This document shows positions 1-11,053 of a stretch of DNA of 64,000 nucleotides, one piece after another. A model generated the notes under the pieces. The model was not told the origin of the DNA, made no database searches, and saw only the letters and a program-made list of their open reading frames with translations. The position numbers and the translations under genes are program-made. Positions within the stretch are counted from its first letter, which is position 1. Every line of letters begins with the position of its first letter. This DNA comes from Oxytricha trifallax (lineage: Eukaryota > Ciliophora > Spirotrichea > Sporadotrichida > Oxytrichidae), in contig ARYC01000045.1 in assembly GCA_000711775.1 (NCBI GenBank), positions 124,001 to 188,000 on the forward strand, given 5' to 3'.

Positions 1-1110
1 CAAGTAAAATTTTATATTTATTTTCATGAATTTTTAATGAAATTATAAATCAATTTATTTAATAATTATTGACTGTCTATGGGATATATCATAAATTTGT
101 TACCATCTGAAATAGAATTAAAGGGTAGTATCAGTAGAGCAAATTATTCTGAATTATTGTACCTAATTTTATAAAGTAATCTATTAAAAAAAAGTAACTT
201 TACCAAATAGTTAGTTAGTTAAGATATTAGGTTATTTTTAGGGGAAATAATGCTGAAAACTCTTCCTCCCGATTTCATCTGCGGAAGCATCAGGTGTTGT
301 CATCACCAAACTCAACCTTAGGTTAAACATGTGTCCTTACATACATGTAGCCTCTCTTATTCTCGGATCAGGTCGTATTTTTACTGTCATTCTTAACGTC
401 AATACCAGCTCCAGCATGTATCCCGTGCTTTTTATCAGGTAAAAATATCACCTATCCCTGATTTTCGAACCCCTTTCCTGTCAAAATTGGTCCTCTAACT
501 TTACCATATATTTATAAAAATATTTATATAAGGGTTAAAAAAAGAAAAATCAATGATTTAAGAAATAAACTTTTTTCAATTTATCAAATATTGGCTATTA
601 TATCTTAATATCATTTAAATCAAATCACTAAAGGGTGTTAATTGGAGTTTGAAAGAATAATTAATGAAAGAAAATTTATAAATAAATTAACTAACAAATT
701 TATTTGTGAATAAACTCTCCTAAAATAATATTTTATCATAAGACTGAGCAGACAACTTTCCCCAAACGCTTTAGCTATACTCAGTCGCACTTTAAGTTGA
801 GAATTTTAATCTTAGAAAGACTTGAATATACTTGGTTAATACATGGAATATTTATGATAAAGGTATTGCTCAATTACTGGGGACTGATGGCACTTAAACT
901 TGATGGAATTAGATTAAGAAGAAATATAATTAGTTAAGAATAAACAGGGCAATAAAACCTATAAGTAAAAGTTCAAATTTACAATATTGAACAAGAGTTA
1001 AATATTTAATCAGAATAGATCAAGAACTAATTAAGAAACTGTTAACTTTATTAATAAGATATGACTTTTTATAAATAATAAATATCTAAAGACTTGAATA
1101 AGACTTAAGG
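1..1110. other. Non-coding stretch with a GC-richer island
   Basis: This is AT-rich sequence without a convincing gene. About 245-500 is clearly richer in G+C than its surroundings, and several frames on both strands stay open there, so coding cannot be decided by eye. A short hairpin (gactgag / ctcagtc arms) lies near 743-790. Nothing here matches a tRNA or rRNA that I recognise. Confidence 0.4.
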
Positions 1111-1978
1111 ATGGTAAGCAGCAATAATACTTTTTGATTTTCTTTTGCACTTACCTATTTACAAATGTAGGAATAATCAGACCCAAATAAAGGAGCACCA
1201 GACTAAAATAAGGGAACAAGTGATGGTTACCAGCCACAGAATAGTATTCTAAGTAAGTATTTACAAGTATAATATTAATCTAAGGTCTCATTAGAACATA
1301 AGTCTTATTCTATCATGCGATAATTATATTAAAACTCACATTTTAGATGAAAAATAAAGGAAAGAGAGAGAAGAGGATGATCAGCATAACGAAGAGACAG
1401 CTAGGTGCATTGCTCTCTAGCACCAAGAACAGCTTGAGAAATTGATTTTGGAAGGCAAAAATGAAGGAGCACCTCTAATAATTGTTGCAAAAGAGGTTAA
1501 AGATGCATTTGAGTCTTTCAAAGTCGACGATTAGTTGCAAATGACATATTTCTATAAGGAAGAAAATGTAGAAAAATCCACAATCAAGATAAATTTTAGA
1601 CTAATCATTTAAATGATGTCACTTTTTAATTAAACGATCTGGGAAATGCTAACAAAGAGATAAACAATGCAATTGATTCAATTTGCTAAAGTTAGACAAG
1701 ATTATGAACTTATCATCACGTATTTACACAAAGCATTGCTTATATCAAAGTAAAGAAGATCAACATTACTGCTTTTTACTAAGGAGCTCATTTCAAAGGA
1801 GTAGGGCTAGATCAAAGAAGGTATTACATTCGAAGATTATGATGCTGAAATCTAATACCTTCAAACAATATTGGATGAAATCATCGTAGCCTAAATGAGA
1901 AACTCCTTTGAGTAAGAAAATAAGAGCCTTAGAAACTTGGAAGAGCACAAGGAGCAAGAAGAGCACAAAACTGAGTGA
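1111..1978 (+). CDS. Family P protein 1 (unknown function)
   Basis: This is the first of twelve paralogues in the window. Exons are 1111-1113, 1171-1252 and 1347-1978, giving 238 residues with TAA/TAG read as Gln and TGA as stop. The first coding exon is the ATG alone and is followed at once by GTAAGC. The N-terminus is polar and Gln/Asn-rich. The family core begins near residue 115 with KINFRLIIQMM and continues with LFNQTIWEMLTKRQTM and a charged helical tail ending in EEHKTE. It is the most divergent left-hand copy. I do not recognise the family. The matching phases at both introns and the clean TGA make the gene model strong, while the role is unknown. Confidence 0.8.
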
Positions 1979-3039
1979 GAGCATTACGATAAACCGAAAT
2001 ACTGAGAATACTAATACTCAATCCATTCGCCAAATGAAGCTGTGTTTGGAGGAGTACTTTGTTATATTGCAAATAACAATTTTTTATAGTTACTAATCTT
2101 AGAAGTATTTTTTATAAATTATTTTCCTATAATATTCGTATTATATTTATGTTAAACACCACCAACCACCCATATTATTTTTTATTGCTAATTTCATTAA
2201 AATAAAATAATAAATTTATGATTAGTATATTCATAATATGTTTTCCAAAGAATTACAGTTTTTGTAATTATGATATATTTGGTCGAGCTTTTGAATATTT
2301 ATTTAAATCGGTAAATATTTATTTTATTAGATTTATAATATAAAAAAAACATCTAATTTTTGCAATATTCCTTCTCTCTCACTTTCATTCAAACCCCAAA
2401 ATTGCATTTCTCTCATATTTTTATAGAATATCTTATCTTAATAATATAGTATTAGGTAGTTATAATATTAACTTTCAAAGTATATTTTTATTTCTCACAA
2501 AGAAAATTTAATGGAATAATTTTTAAATGCTTGGAAAATAACTTAATTGGTTTTTCTAATTTTTGATTATATGCTGCTATTTAACAATTTATCTCAAATA
2601 ATTATAAATAAAAAATAACTTATTTGCAATATACAAGCTTAACTTCTAATTAAAAAAATTCATATAATTAGGTTAATAAATTATTTCTTACCAATAATAA
2701 GTTATAATAGTATATAAAAATTCTTTAAATTTGTAACTTTTATTAATTATCGAACATTTTTTAATTCATTTTTCTGAGTTAAATTTGATAAGTTACATTT
2801 TTTTTTTACTATTAGTCCCTGAAATCTTAATTAATTTTTTATTATTTATAGGTTTGATTAAGAAACTGATGTATATAATTATCTGTTCATTTAATGCCTA
2901 AGTTAATAATATTATCATTAAACTTAAAAATATTAAAGAATATATTAAAAATTTACTATAAATCAATTGTAAGTTAATTAAGATTAATAACTTGAAAATT
3001 TGCACTATTAATCATCCTGATAGGGATTTATGTATGATG
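1979..3039. other. AT-rich intergenic stretch
   Basis: The stretch is very AT-rich, with homopolymer runs and no sustained coding pattern. I see nothing to annotate before the transporter fragment. Confidence 0.6.
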
Positions 3040-3640
3040 CTTTTAATATTTTCGGCTATGTTTGGAGTCATACTTTTAACTCAACCTGAAGCAATATTTC
3101 CAAGTAATGGATTCAAAAGCAAAATGGTTCATTAACCGATAGACCACTTATTTTATCTTGGGGTATTCTTTGCAATATTTGGATCTCTAAACAATGCCTT
3201 CGCGTTTCTAGTTTGTGGTAAAATTGGAAAAGACTTAGATTAATCGATTCACCCTTTTACTTCGCTTTAATGACAAGTATAGGTGCGACTCTTGCCCTTT
3301 CATTTAGCAACTTATAATCATACCCTCTCACAGAATCAGACTTCATTTTACTTTCTCTTTTGTGGAATATGCAGTTGGATCTAACAAGAAAGCCAAAGTA
3401 TTTCGCTTCAACATGAGAAAGCTGGGAGATCAGCTTCTATCAATTATCTTGTTGTTTTCCTATCCTTCGCATTTGATGTGCTTATATTTGGGGAAACAGT
3501 AAAAGGAACAGACATAGCTCAGGCTATCTTCATAATATTCTTTACTCTACTTTATGCTGTTTTGTAATGTTAAGAAAATCTGATTGAACTAAGGATGCGT
3601 ATAAACATTTAGTACTTCAAATTTAAACACACATGATCAT
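3040..3640 (+). pseudogene. 3' fragment of a DMT/EamA transporter gene
   Basis: This is a 5'-truncated copy of the transporter gene at 25705-26991. It starts inside the coding sequence at FSAMFGVILLTQPEA and runs past the stop into the 3' flank. Compared with the whole copy it has a one-base loss in a T run near 3255 and a one-base gain near 3355, so about 100 bases are read out of frame. The upstream half of the gene is absent. It lies directly before a family P gene, as does another 3' remnant at 29255. It is most likely a passenger of segmental duplication. Confidence 0.8.
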
Positions 3641-4162
3641 ATAATTTTACTTTTTATTCGACTGTATATAATTAAATTCATTACTTTAATATTTTAATAA
3701 CTTGAAATCATTATGCTTAGAGTAAAGGAAATAGTGATATATTTAAATTTCAATGTTTATATTAAATAGTAGGTCAGCTTTTATATAATAAATATTGATA
3801 TAGTTATAATCCTTTTTAAAATTTGATATCTCCCGTTGCTAAAATAGTAAATTAATAATTCTTATAATACTATTACTTAATTATTTTCATGAATAGGTAG
3901 TGCTGCCACAAAACAATTTCAGTAAATTTATTACATTCTTCAAGTTTCCTGAGAAGTTGTTTATTACTTTCATTTTTAGCATCACTTATAATTTTGTTTG
4001 AAGTATATATGATTTATCCAATAAATTTGAGATTATATACAACTTAATCATAATTCTAGGAAAAATTCAATATTTAAATATAGTATTGGAGAAATATTAA
4101 TATACATTACTATAAATACTTTTCATCAAAATCACAAATAACTTCTGTTCAACTTGCTTAAG

Positions 4163-5389
4163 ATGGAAAATCTAGAGGTAAGTATTCTAAAATCCGTGAT
4201 AGAGCATCATAAGGAAATTTTCTCTTACTTAAAATGCTAATCAGTATAATACGTATTTCAACTTAACTTTTCTAATTTTGAGTGAGTAATCATGGATTTA
4301 TAGATATAGAAACCTTTGGGTTAAGAACAACAAAAAACTGAATAGTAAAACGAGTTACTTGATGGTGCTAAAACTCTATCTAATTAATCAGCAAACTTAG
4401 ATAAAAATTAATTGGAAGCCAAAATAGAGGTACTCATATTTGTTAAGTAATTTAATTATAAGGGCAGTCCAGTGATATAGTTAAAAAGTCAATCAGAAGA
4501 TTTATCTTCGGGCTCAAGAATGCATAGTAAGTTCTTAATTAACTTTTTATCGTTTTTAGATTCACTTCATTTTGAACAAAGAATTATGAGATAAAATACG
4601 GATGAAGTTTATACTATCTTAGAATAAGCTCGCCAGGTTAAAAGAAGAAAATAAGATGGGAATTCATCTGCTGAATCTAAGAATTAATCACCCAAATCAT
4701 AATTCTCATCATACCATTCTTAAGGTAACTTTTATTTCTTATAAATTTTTAGAGGAAGAGAAAAAGGGTCCCAACCAAGATCCTTAAAACAAGAGAGAAC
4801 TCAAAAGACTACTTGAGAATCACTTTGCTAATCAGGAGAAATGTATGAATATCTTTATATTAATTATTAACTTATGCTATAGAACAAAATTTTGATAGAT
4901 TAACTTTTATAAGCCTTTAAGTCTTGAAAGAGTTCTATAGTCTCGGCCCAGAAGAAAAAAGATAGAGGATTAGTTAAGAACCCAAAGAAGCAATTAAATT
5001 TAAGTTTTTTTTAACTTTTAAATTTAATGATCTTATATAAGCAACGATCTACACTTTAATTCACACCAAGGATATAGATGCACTGCTCCTGCTTGTTAAA
5101 ATCAAAAATTCCTACAAAATTGCGTTGAAATTCCTTTTTAATTCAATTAACGTCGGAAATGACAAGAAAATGAAATTCTTGCATGCAATGAATAAAAAAA
5201 ACCCACAACATTTGCAAACTTTCGCTGACATTGAGGCAGAAATCAAGTTTCTTGAATCAGTTTATATAAGACTTGCAGATGCTGACCTGGAGCCGGAATA
5301 AGAATAAAACGAAAATGAAGAGTTACAAATCCTTCTCCAATATAATTAGCAATGGTAAGTTCTTCGAATTATTAATTAATTTATTTAGA
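4163..5389 (+). CDS. Family P protein 2 (unknown function)
   Basis: This is a near twin of the gene at 36260. Eight exons joined at GT-AG introns give one open frame of roughly 345 residues. The first exon encodes MENLE. A SSYHSQ motif shared with other members precedes a Lys/Glu-rich linker. The core follows with EAIKFKFFLTFKFNDLIQ, then DIDALLLLVKIKNSYKIA, and a charged C-terminus. The last intron (5355-5388) splits the stop: TG is before it and A after it, so splicing itself creates TGA. If the intron were kept, reading would go on to a TGA near 5438. There is no pointer-type interruption. The function is unknown; the all-alpha tail and the soluble composition suggest a protein-binding role at most. 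Confidence 0.82.
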
Positions 5390-6163
5390 AGAATGAAGTA
5401 TCGTCGCATGGATGGAAAATATAGAATATTAAGTTATGAAATGGATTCAAAGCAAATTATTATACTGCCAATGAGAAGAAGCACCTATTATAATTAAAAT
5501 TTTAAATTTAAATAAGTTAAAAATAAATTTCATATACTATTCATACAATATCTGCTATTTTAACCTTGATTTATTATATTGATATTTAAAACCCACAAAA
5601 TTTGGTTCAATTTTATGTCCAAATTATTCAGAATGAGTAAATTCATATTTTTATGCTTATCTTTATCTGTATTCCATAAGAGTTTAACAATCTTATATTT
5701 TGATTTTTGATTAACTTGAAAATTTACTTAACCTGAAATTCTACCTAATACTATTTCTATTTTATAAAATCAAACCTTAGTTAATTATCAATAACTCATA
5801 CTAATCTATAATATTCTCGTCTATCCATTTTTTTCAAAATCTTAATTCATTTATTTATTCATCAAGAGAGATTGAGATGAATCTGAAAACTATATTTGCA
5901 TTTCAATAATATCGGGAGTTATACTAATAACGATAATTGACAAATATACTTTAAATTTATCAATTATTACTTATATGAGCCTTCTAGAAAATATTGAGAA
6001 GGGGAAGGCGAGAAATTTCAAATTATAAATAAAATGCGTCAGATTTTCTATGAGACTTTCTTATAAACCGATATTAGAGACAACCAGATAACCATTATAA
6101 AAGCAATTTCCCCAGCAAATATATTTTTAATTAGACATAGGTTATGGTTGAGAGACTTATAAT
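5390..6163. other. AT-rich 3' flank of family P gene 2
   Basis: No gene is seen. The sequence is nearly the same as 37496-38264, so it belongs to the duplicated block rather than to the transposon that follows. The last three bases (6161-6163, aat) fit the ANT target of TBE elements. Confidence 0.6.
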
Positions 6164-6301
6164 CAAAACCCCAAAACCCTTTCAGTAGTTTGATTGAGTT
6201 TTTGATTGATAAAAGTAGACTATTAGTGCATAATTTATTAGGGTTTTAATAGGGTTTATGTAGGGGTTTAATGTTTAAATATTTGTATTTTAAGTGAGTA
6301 T

Positions 6302-7693
6302 ATGCGAGGTTTGGGGTCTGATTATGACAGTTAGTATATAGATTTATTGTGTAAGTTGCGTTATGGATGTGATGATTATAGTGATCAAGTCAGACCTATT
6401 CTAAATTACACATCTATTTCAAGACTGTTTTCTAAATCTCCTGCTACTGTTTGGTCTCTCTGTCTATTAGCATTTAATTTAAAGAGATAGCAACTTAATT
6501 CTAAGCCTATCGACGATTAAAATTCTAGCAGCATCATATTGACTATCTTATTGTAGAAATACATTTGAATTTGGAAAATTAATTATAATTAAATTAATAA
6601 TAAATCAAAATCGTGGCAGTTAAAGTTGGCCAATTTGAACGATCTAGGGCTCTTTCGATAGAGAATTCAAAATTAGCTGGACTTTATTATTGCCGTTACT
6701 ATTTAATCTCATCCCTGGAGCGAGATAACTTCACTTTAATTAAACACCTCTAAATTCATTAAATTATACCCCCACATTAGAGTGAAGTTATCTCGCTCCC
6801 TCGATGCGATAAAATAGTACCGCCAATAGTAAAGTCCAACTAATTTTGAATTCTCTATCGAATGAGCCCTAGATCGTTTAAATTGGCCAACTTTAACTGC
6901 CACGATTTTGATTTATTATTAATTTAATTATAATTAATTTTCCAAATTCAAATGTATTTTTACAATATTAATGATAAGACTCTCAAATACTGGGCTCATT
7001 TCTCTCTACCCTAGAGGGCTGTGATGTTTCATCGACAATTTCCCGAGTTTCACATATCTGCTTAATCGAAGGCTAATATATAAAAAAAAGAATAGAATAT
7101 CTTACAAGTCAGTCAATCGCATATAGAGAGTGATTGACTTTAATGTTCCATTTTATAAGACTTATTTAAATTATATATTCGATTATATGCAGAGTTCTTA
7201 AGAGCATAATATAAAGTTCATACACGCTGATGAAGCTGTATTCACCTTTAATACCTTCATATCAAGGTCTTGGTACAAGAGGTTTAGTAATATAGAAGTT
7301 TATGATCAAAAGGTTAAGATATAAACTCATGCAATCCTTGGTGGAATCAGTGAAGACAGTGGCCTATAGACTTATGTTATCCACCCTCGCTCAATAAAGA
7401 CCGAATAATACATAAAGTTCTTATAATAACTCAGAGATAAGTACGGCGACTAAGAGATTATTCTGTTCGTTGATAACTTATCAGTTCATAAAACTAAAGA
7501 CTCAAGGAAGGAATATGAAAGGCTAAAAATAACACCTGTATTTAATGTTCTTTACAGCCCTTAGTTCAATGGAATTGAATTATATTGGGGGTTATTGAAA
7601 GGTCATTATAAGAAATTGCTGCTCTATCACTTGATGCACGATTTGAAGATAGATACAGTCGATTTTATAAGAGTGTTGCTAAAAGAACGATGA
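6302..7693 (+). pseudogene. TBE transposase (Tc1/mariner-type DDE), disrupted
   Basis: The N-terminal part starts MRGLGSDYD and is cut by a 415-bp foldback insertion at 6551-6965. A helix-turn-helix-like stretch (STLEGCDVSSTISRV) follows in a different frame near 7000-7050. The catalytic domain is intact from about 7180: HADEAVF carries the first Asp, VDNLSVHK the second, and NGIELYW the Glu, with 34 residues between the last two (D34E spacing). Read straight through, the frame meets a TGA near 7022. So there is at least one frame break besides the insertion. The stop at 7691-7693 closes the ORF after LLKER. The family is certain from the motifs and the element context. Confidence 0.88.
6551..6965. 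mobile_element. 415-bp foldback MITE, copy 1 (inside TBE)
   Basis: Almost the whole element is one long imperfect inverted repeat around a short AT-rich loop. The ends read ttgta...tacaa and TA lies on both sides, a target duplication of Tc1/mariner type. Taking out the element with one TA joins the flanking transposase sequence. A second copy of exactly the same length is at 48573-48987. It has no coding capacity. The insertion is younger than the TBE it sits in. Confidence 0.88.
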
Positions 7694-7769
7694 TAAAGCT
7701 AAAGTATGCGCAAGAGAAGCGAGATTTTGTGTATATAACTAAGTTTTAGATTTAAACGAATGAATAAGT

Positions 7770-8562
7770 TCACATATTAAATTTACCCGTAAAGGGATTT
7801 GGCTTCTCTTTCTTTTCTTCTTCAGAAGGCTTGCTTGGGCCTATGTTTCTTCTCTTAGTGCCAGCCCCTGCATCTATGTTCATCTCGTCTGGCTTTTATA
7901 AATCTTTGAAGAGTCTCTTACTCAATTCATGCTATACTTGAGACTTTCTCTCTCTGTTTAATTTACTGCGCTCTTTCATCAAGTATATAGCAGTACCAAG
8001 TTTTTCTATAAAGATAGAAGACTAAGCTTACTTGAGATGAAAAAGGATGCTTTTGAAGTTGCTACAGCCATGTATCACTTATTTTAATACCTTGCTTCTC
8101 TATGTCTTCAGGAGAAATGCTGTACCGTTTCTTGTTTGCTTATTAAATTACTTCATTTATGTACTCCGGTTTCAGAGTTGCAAGAACACCAAAGAAGAAG
8201 TTTCTCTCTGGCAACTTATTAGAGAGCTGTAACTTTGATGGAAGGTAGAGAGCAACATCTGGATCACTCATAGCATCATAGTAGAGATTTGTTACTGATA
8301 TTTCAGGGTAGTTAGGAATTTCTATCATCCTAATTTCATTAGACTTAAATGCTTTTTTCTCTTCACTCATTAAGGCTTTTAAGAATGAGATTTTAGTTCC
8401 CTCCTAAGTCGGCAAGAAAAATCCAACTATAATGGATTTATTAATCTTACTTAAGAACTTACCTTGCTATACCAAATATCTATAAAGGTCCTCTTTACTT
8501 CGAAATTTTCCTATTAAATCTTGAGATTAAATTCTCTTCATTGCATCATTCATAGACTCCAT
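7770..8562 (-). CDS. TBE 22-kDa-type ORF, frame-broken
   Basis: Read on the minus strand it starts MESMNDAMKRIQ and is open with ciliate code through IEIPNYPEISVTNLYYDAM and LSNKLPERNFFFG. The C-terminal part, MKERSKLNRERK to PNPFTGKFNM and a TGA at 7770, is in another frame. A GTAAGC...TATAG segment lies between (about 8016-7991), but splicing it does not restore the frame. So this copy has an indel near 7990-8010 or an unusual join. TBEs are known to carry a conserved ORF of this size and place, of unknown function, possibly needed together with the transposase. It is convergent with the transposase. Confidence 0.75.
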
Positions 8563-8654
8563 CTTGCTTCCTCTTTCTAGAAATGTTAATGAAATTTAAA
8601 ATTATGGATATCCATTCTAAGTATATTAAAATCTTACTACTAAATAGGGATGAC

Positions 8655-8965
8655 CTACTGGAGGTCAACCTTGAAAAGATATGAGGAGAAGCATTGAAAA
8701 ACTTGCTCCAAGTTTCACAGATTGATTTCCATTTTTATCAAACTTTCTCCATTAAATTGCTCCTAATAATGTTTAATTATTTTAGGAGGTCCTCCAAATT
8801 AAGTTCAAACTTTATTAGGAGTTAAATTTTAAGGTTAAAACTTAATTAGGAGCATATTAAATTTAAAAATGTTTAATAACTTTACCTCCAAAATTAAGTT
8901 CAAACTTGATTTGGAGGTCATCCTAGAGAAACAAAACTTCATTAGGAGTATTTTAATTTACTAAA
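8655..8965. repeat. Box-repeat module inside TBE
   Basis: Between the two right-hand ORFs lie several copies of short boxes such as aattaggag and ggaggt, in direct and inverted order, after a leader reading gtcaacc...agattgatttccat. A module with the same leader but GGTACC-type boxes occurs at 24455-24790 in the short telomere-bearing element. It may hold binding sites for an element-coded protein. Confidence 0.55.
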
Positions 8966-9128
8966 ATGTATAAAATTCTCATTAAATGTATCAACTTATA
9001 GTCTTTTAGGGTTAGTTTATTTTCTTACCTCTCAGCATAGAATCTACCAGAGTGTCTTATACACTACTATATTAGTTTATCTAGGTAAATTTTATCATTA
9101 TTATAATAAAATATATCTGCAAACTAAA

Positions 9129-10539
9129 ATGAGCGCTAGCCTGTTAAGAAGAGCGGCATTACTTGGATCAAACCAATAAAAATTATCATACCAGCAACCA
9201 ATAAAAGTAGAGACCAGAGACGCTTTTACTCAGTGGGAGCCTACTTATGACAACTTTGACCAGTCTAGCTTTGAGATTTAAATATAAGTTAAGTAGGAGG
9301 TTATCATAGAAGCTGTGCAAATTGAGGATGAGTTTAAACAACCCGCCATAGAGCATTAATAAATACCAGCCAAAGTTGACTATTAATGCAAAGAATGCAA
9401 TAAAATTTTCCCTTACATGTCAACTTATAAGAGTCACTTGAGAGATATGCACAACGATATGCCAAGGTTATATCTCAAGCATTAAAAGAAAGATGGGAAG
9501 TATATCTGTGAGTTTTGTGAGAAGCCATATTCTCATGCTAGAGACCTCAAAATGCACTTAAAGAAAAAGGACATTCAAATTTTTGTCTTTATTCATGAAC
9601 CTATAGGGAATAGATTCCTCTAAAAGTCTCTTAGAGTTGAAGTCTAGAAGTAAGTTAAAATGAAGAAAGCAGTCAAGAACTTTGCAGTATCTGATATCAA
9701 TAAAATCATGGTTAAAATAGAGGCAATAAAGATTCCTATAGACTTAGATTCTTGCCTAGAAAAGTAATTCACTCTTGAAGAAAAAATAGAGAAGAGAGTC
9801 ATTACAGATGACTAATATGCTTACAAAATATATCTTTTCAATTACTTCCTTGCTGATGACAAGTTCCAATTGGAATTTGCCAATGAGTATTATGCTCTTT
9901 AAAAGGCAAAGTTAAATGAGTGCAGGCATATCATCTAGCTTGATGCTATTTTACTTGGTAAAGATCATGTAGCCTTCAGGCTTCCTTTACTTGAAATGAC
10001 TTACAGAGAATTCTTATCTGACAATAGATGTCAGAGATAAATTAGCTAGATAGTATAGCAAATAGTTGAGGGGATTGAAGAGCTTAACAAGCTATGTTAT
10101 GTTCATAGAGACTTAAAGCCAGAGTACGTCTTGATGAACTTTCAGCCTCTTTAGAGTTTATATTATTGACTTCAACAGAGCTCAAACAGTACAAGCCTCT
10201 GCATAAGGAAATGTATACGGCACTCCTGGATATTTCCTAGAGAGAGAGGATTGGAGAGATGGAGACACTTAATGGGATATCTGGGCTCTAGCAGTAATAA
10301 TGAAAGAGAGCTACATACCAAGAAACGATTACTTTAGCTGCAGGGGTGAGAGAGATTCTAGGCAGATAATCAAAAAATATCTCGATAAAAAAATAAATGG
10401 AGGTCTCAGAAAACTTGCATACTCAACTATTATCAAGGCAAGCTAAGAGAATTAACAAACAATAGAAACAATTAAACATCAACTTAGAAAGATAAAATTC
10501 AAAGAACTGCTACATGACTCTTAGCTAATGTTTGTGTGA
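9129..10539 (+). CDS. TBE 57-kDa-type zinc-finger/kinase ORF, one frameshift
   Basis: It starts MSASLLRRAALLG. Two C2H2 fingers are visible at about residues 97-150: CKEC...HLRDMH and CEFCEKPYSH followed by a degenerate last position (MHLKKKD). A protein-kinase-like half follows with VHRDLKPEYVL as catalytic loop and, after a one-base frame change near 10155, IIDFNRAQ in place of the usual DFG, then GTPGYF and DVWAL-like WDIWAL. A TGA at 10537-10539 ends it. TBEs are known to encode such a fused protein. The Asn in DFN would be expected to alter metal binding, so activity is doubtful even without the frame break. It lies just inside the right terminal repeat. Confidence 0.85.
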
Positions 10540-11053
10540 AATATCTTAATATCTCGCTTGTTATACTCACTTAAATTACTAATAATTAAACATTTAACCC
10601 CTACATAAACCCTATTAAAACCCTAATAAAGTATGCACTAATAGTCTACTTTTATCAATCAAAAACTCAATCAAACTACTGAAAGGGTTTTGGGGTTTTT
10701 ATTGTTGAGTTATTTTAAGATATTAGATTCACTCATTATTTTGTAAATTCTATTCAATTGGAAAACCATTATAAATTGTTCATTTTAAATAAAGAAAGAT
10801 GAATTAAATATTTGAAAGAAATTAAGATTGATTACTGATTCTCACAAACATTTAAAAGTGTGATTTAAAAATCTTTTAAACTTAACAAACTAAATTAATA
10901 TAATAAATCTTCTACATAGTAGTTAATTAAGATTCGAAATTCAAAGAATATGGTAAGTAAATCACTTTAATTTGTTACTACTCTCACACTTTCTACTATA
11001 TAAACTTCTTATAATTCTTTTCTTAATTTTAATAAAAAATATTGTATTAAATA

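Larger units (their letters stand above)
3700..6163 (+). repeat. Segmental duplicate of 35750-38264
   Basis: The stretch is collinear with 35750-38264 and nearly identical from about 4870 to the TBE boundary. It carries one family P gene and its 3' flank. The right edge is the TBE insertion point, and the other copy continues past that point without the element. Confidence 0.8.
6164..10700. mobile_element. TBE (telomere-bearing element) DNA transposon
   Basis: The ends are inverted repeats of about 110 bp starting with C4A4C4A4-type telomere-like sequence (6164 onward and its complement ending at 10700). It is 4537 bp, or about 4.1 kb without the foldback element inserted at 6551-6965, which matches the known TBE size. 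Flanking triplets are aat on the left and att on the right; both fit the ANT target, but they are not identical. Inside are the three ORFs known for TBEs: a DDE transposase, a 22-kDa-type ORF on the opposite strand, and a zinc-finger/kinase ORF. All three carry breaks, so this copy is not autonomous. In oxytrichids such elements are germline-limited and removed from the somatic nucleus; that is established knowledge. Confidence 0.93.

Noticed and set aside
440-500. A ttcgaacccc word suggesting a tRNA T-arm
   Set aside because: The flanking bases do not pair as a T-stem, and no anticodon or acceptor arm could be found around it.
6164-6200. C4A4 tract as a true chromosome end or telomere addition site
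   Set aside because: It is one of a pair of inverted ends with a full TBE between them, and the flanking sequence continues as a duplicated block.
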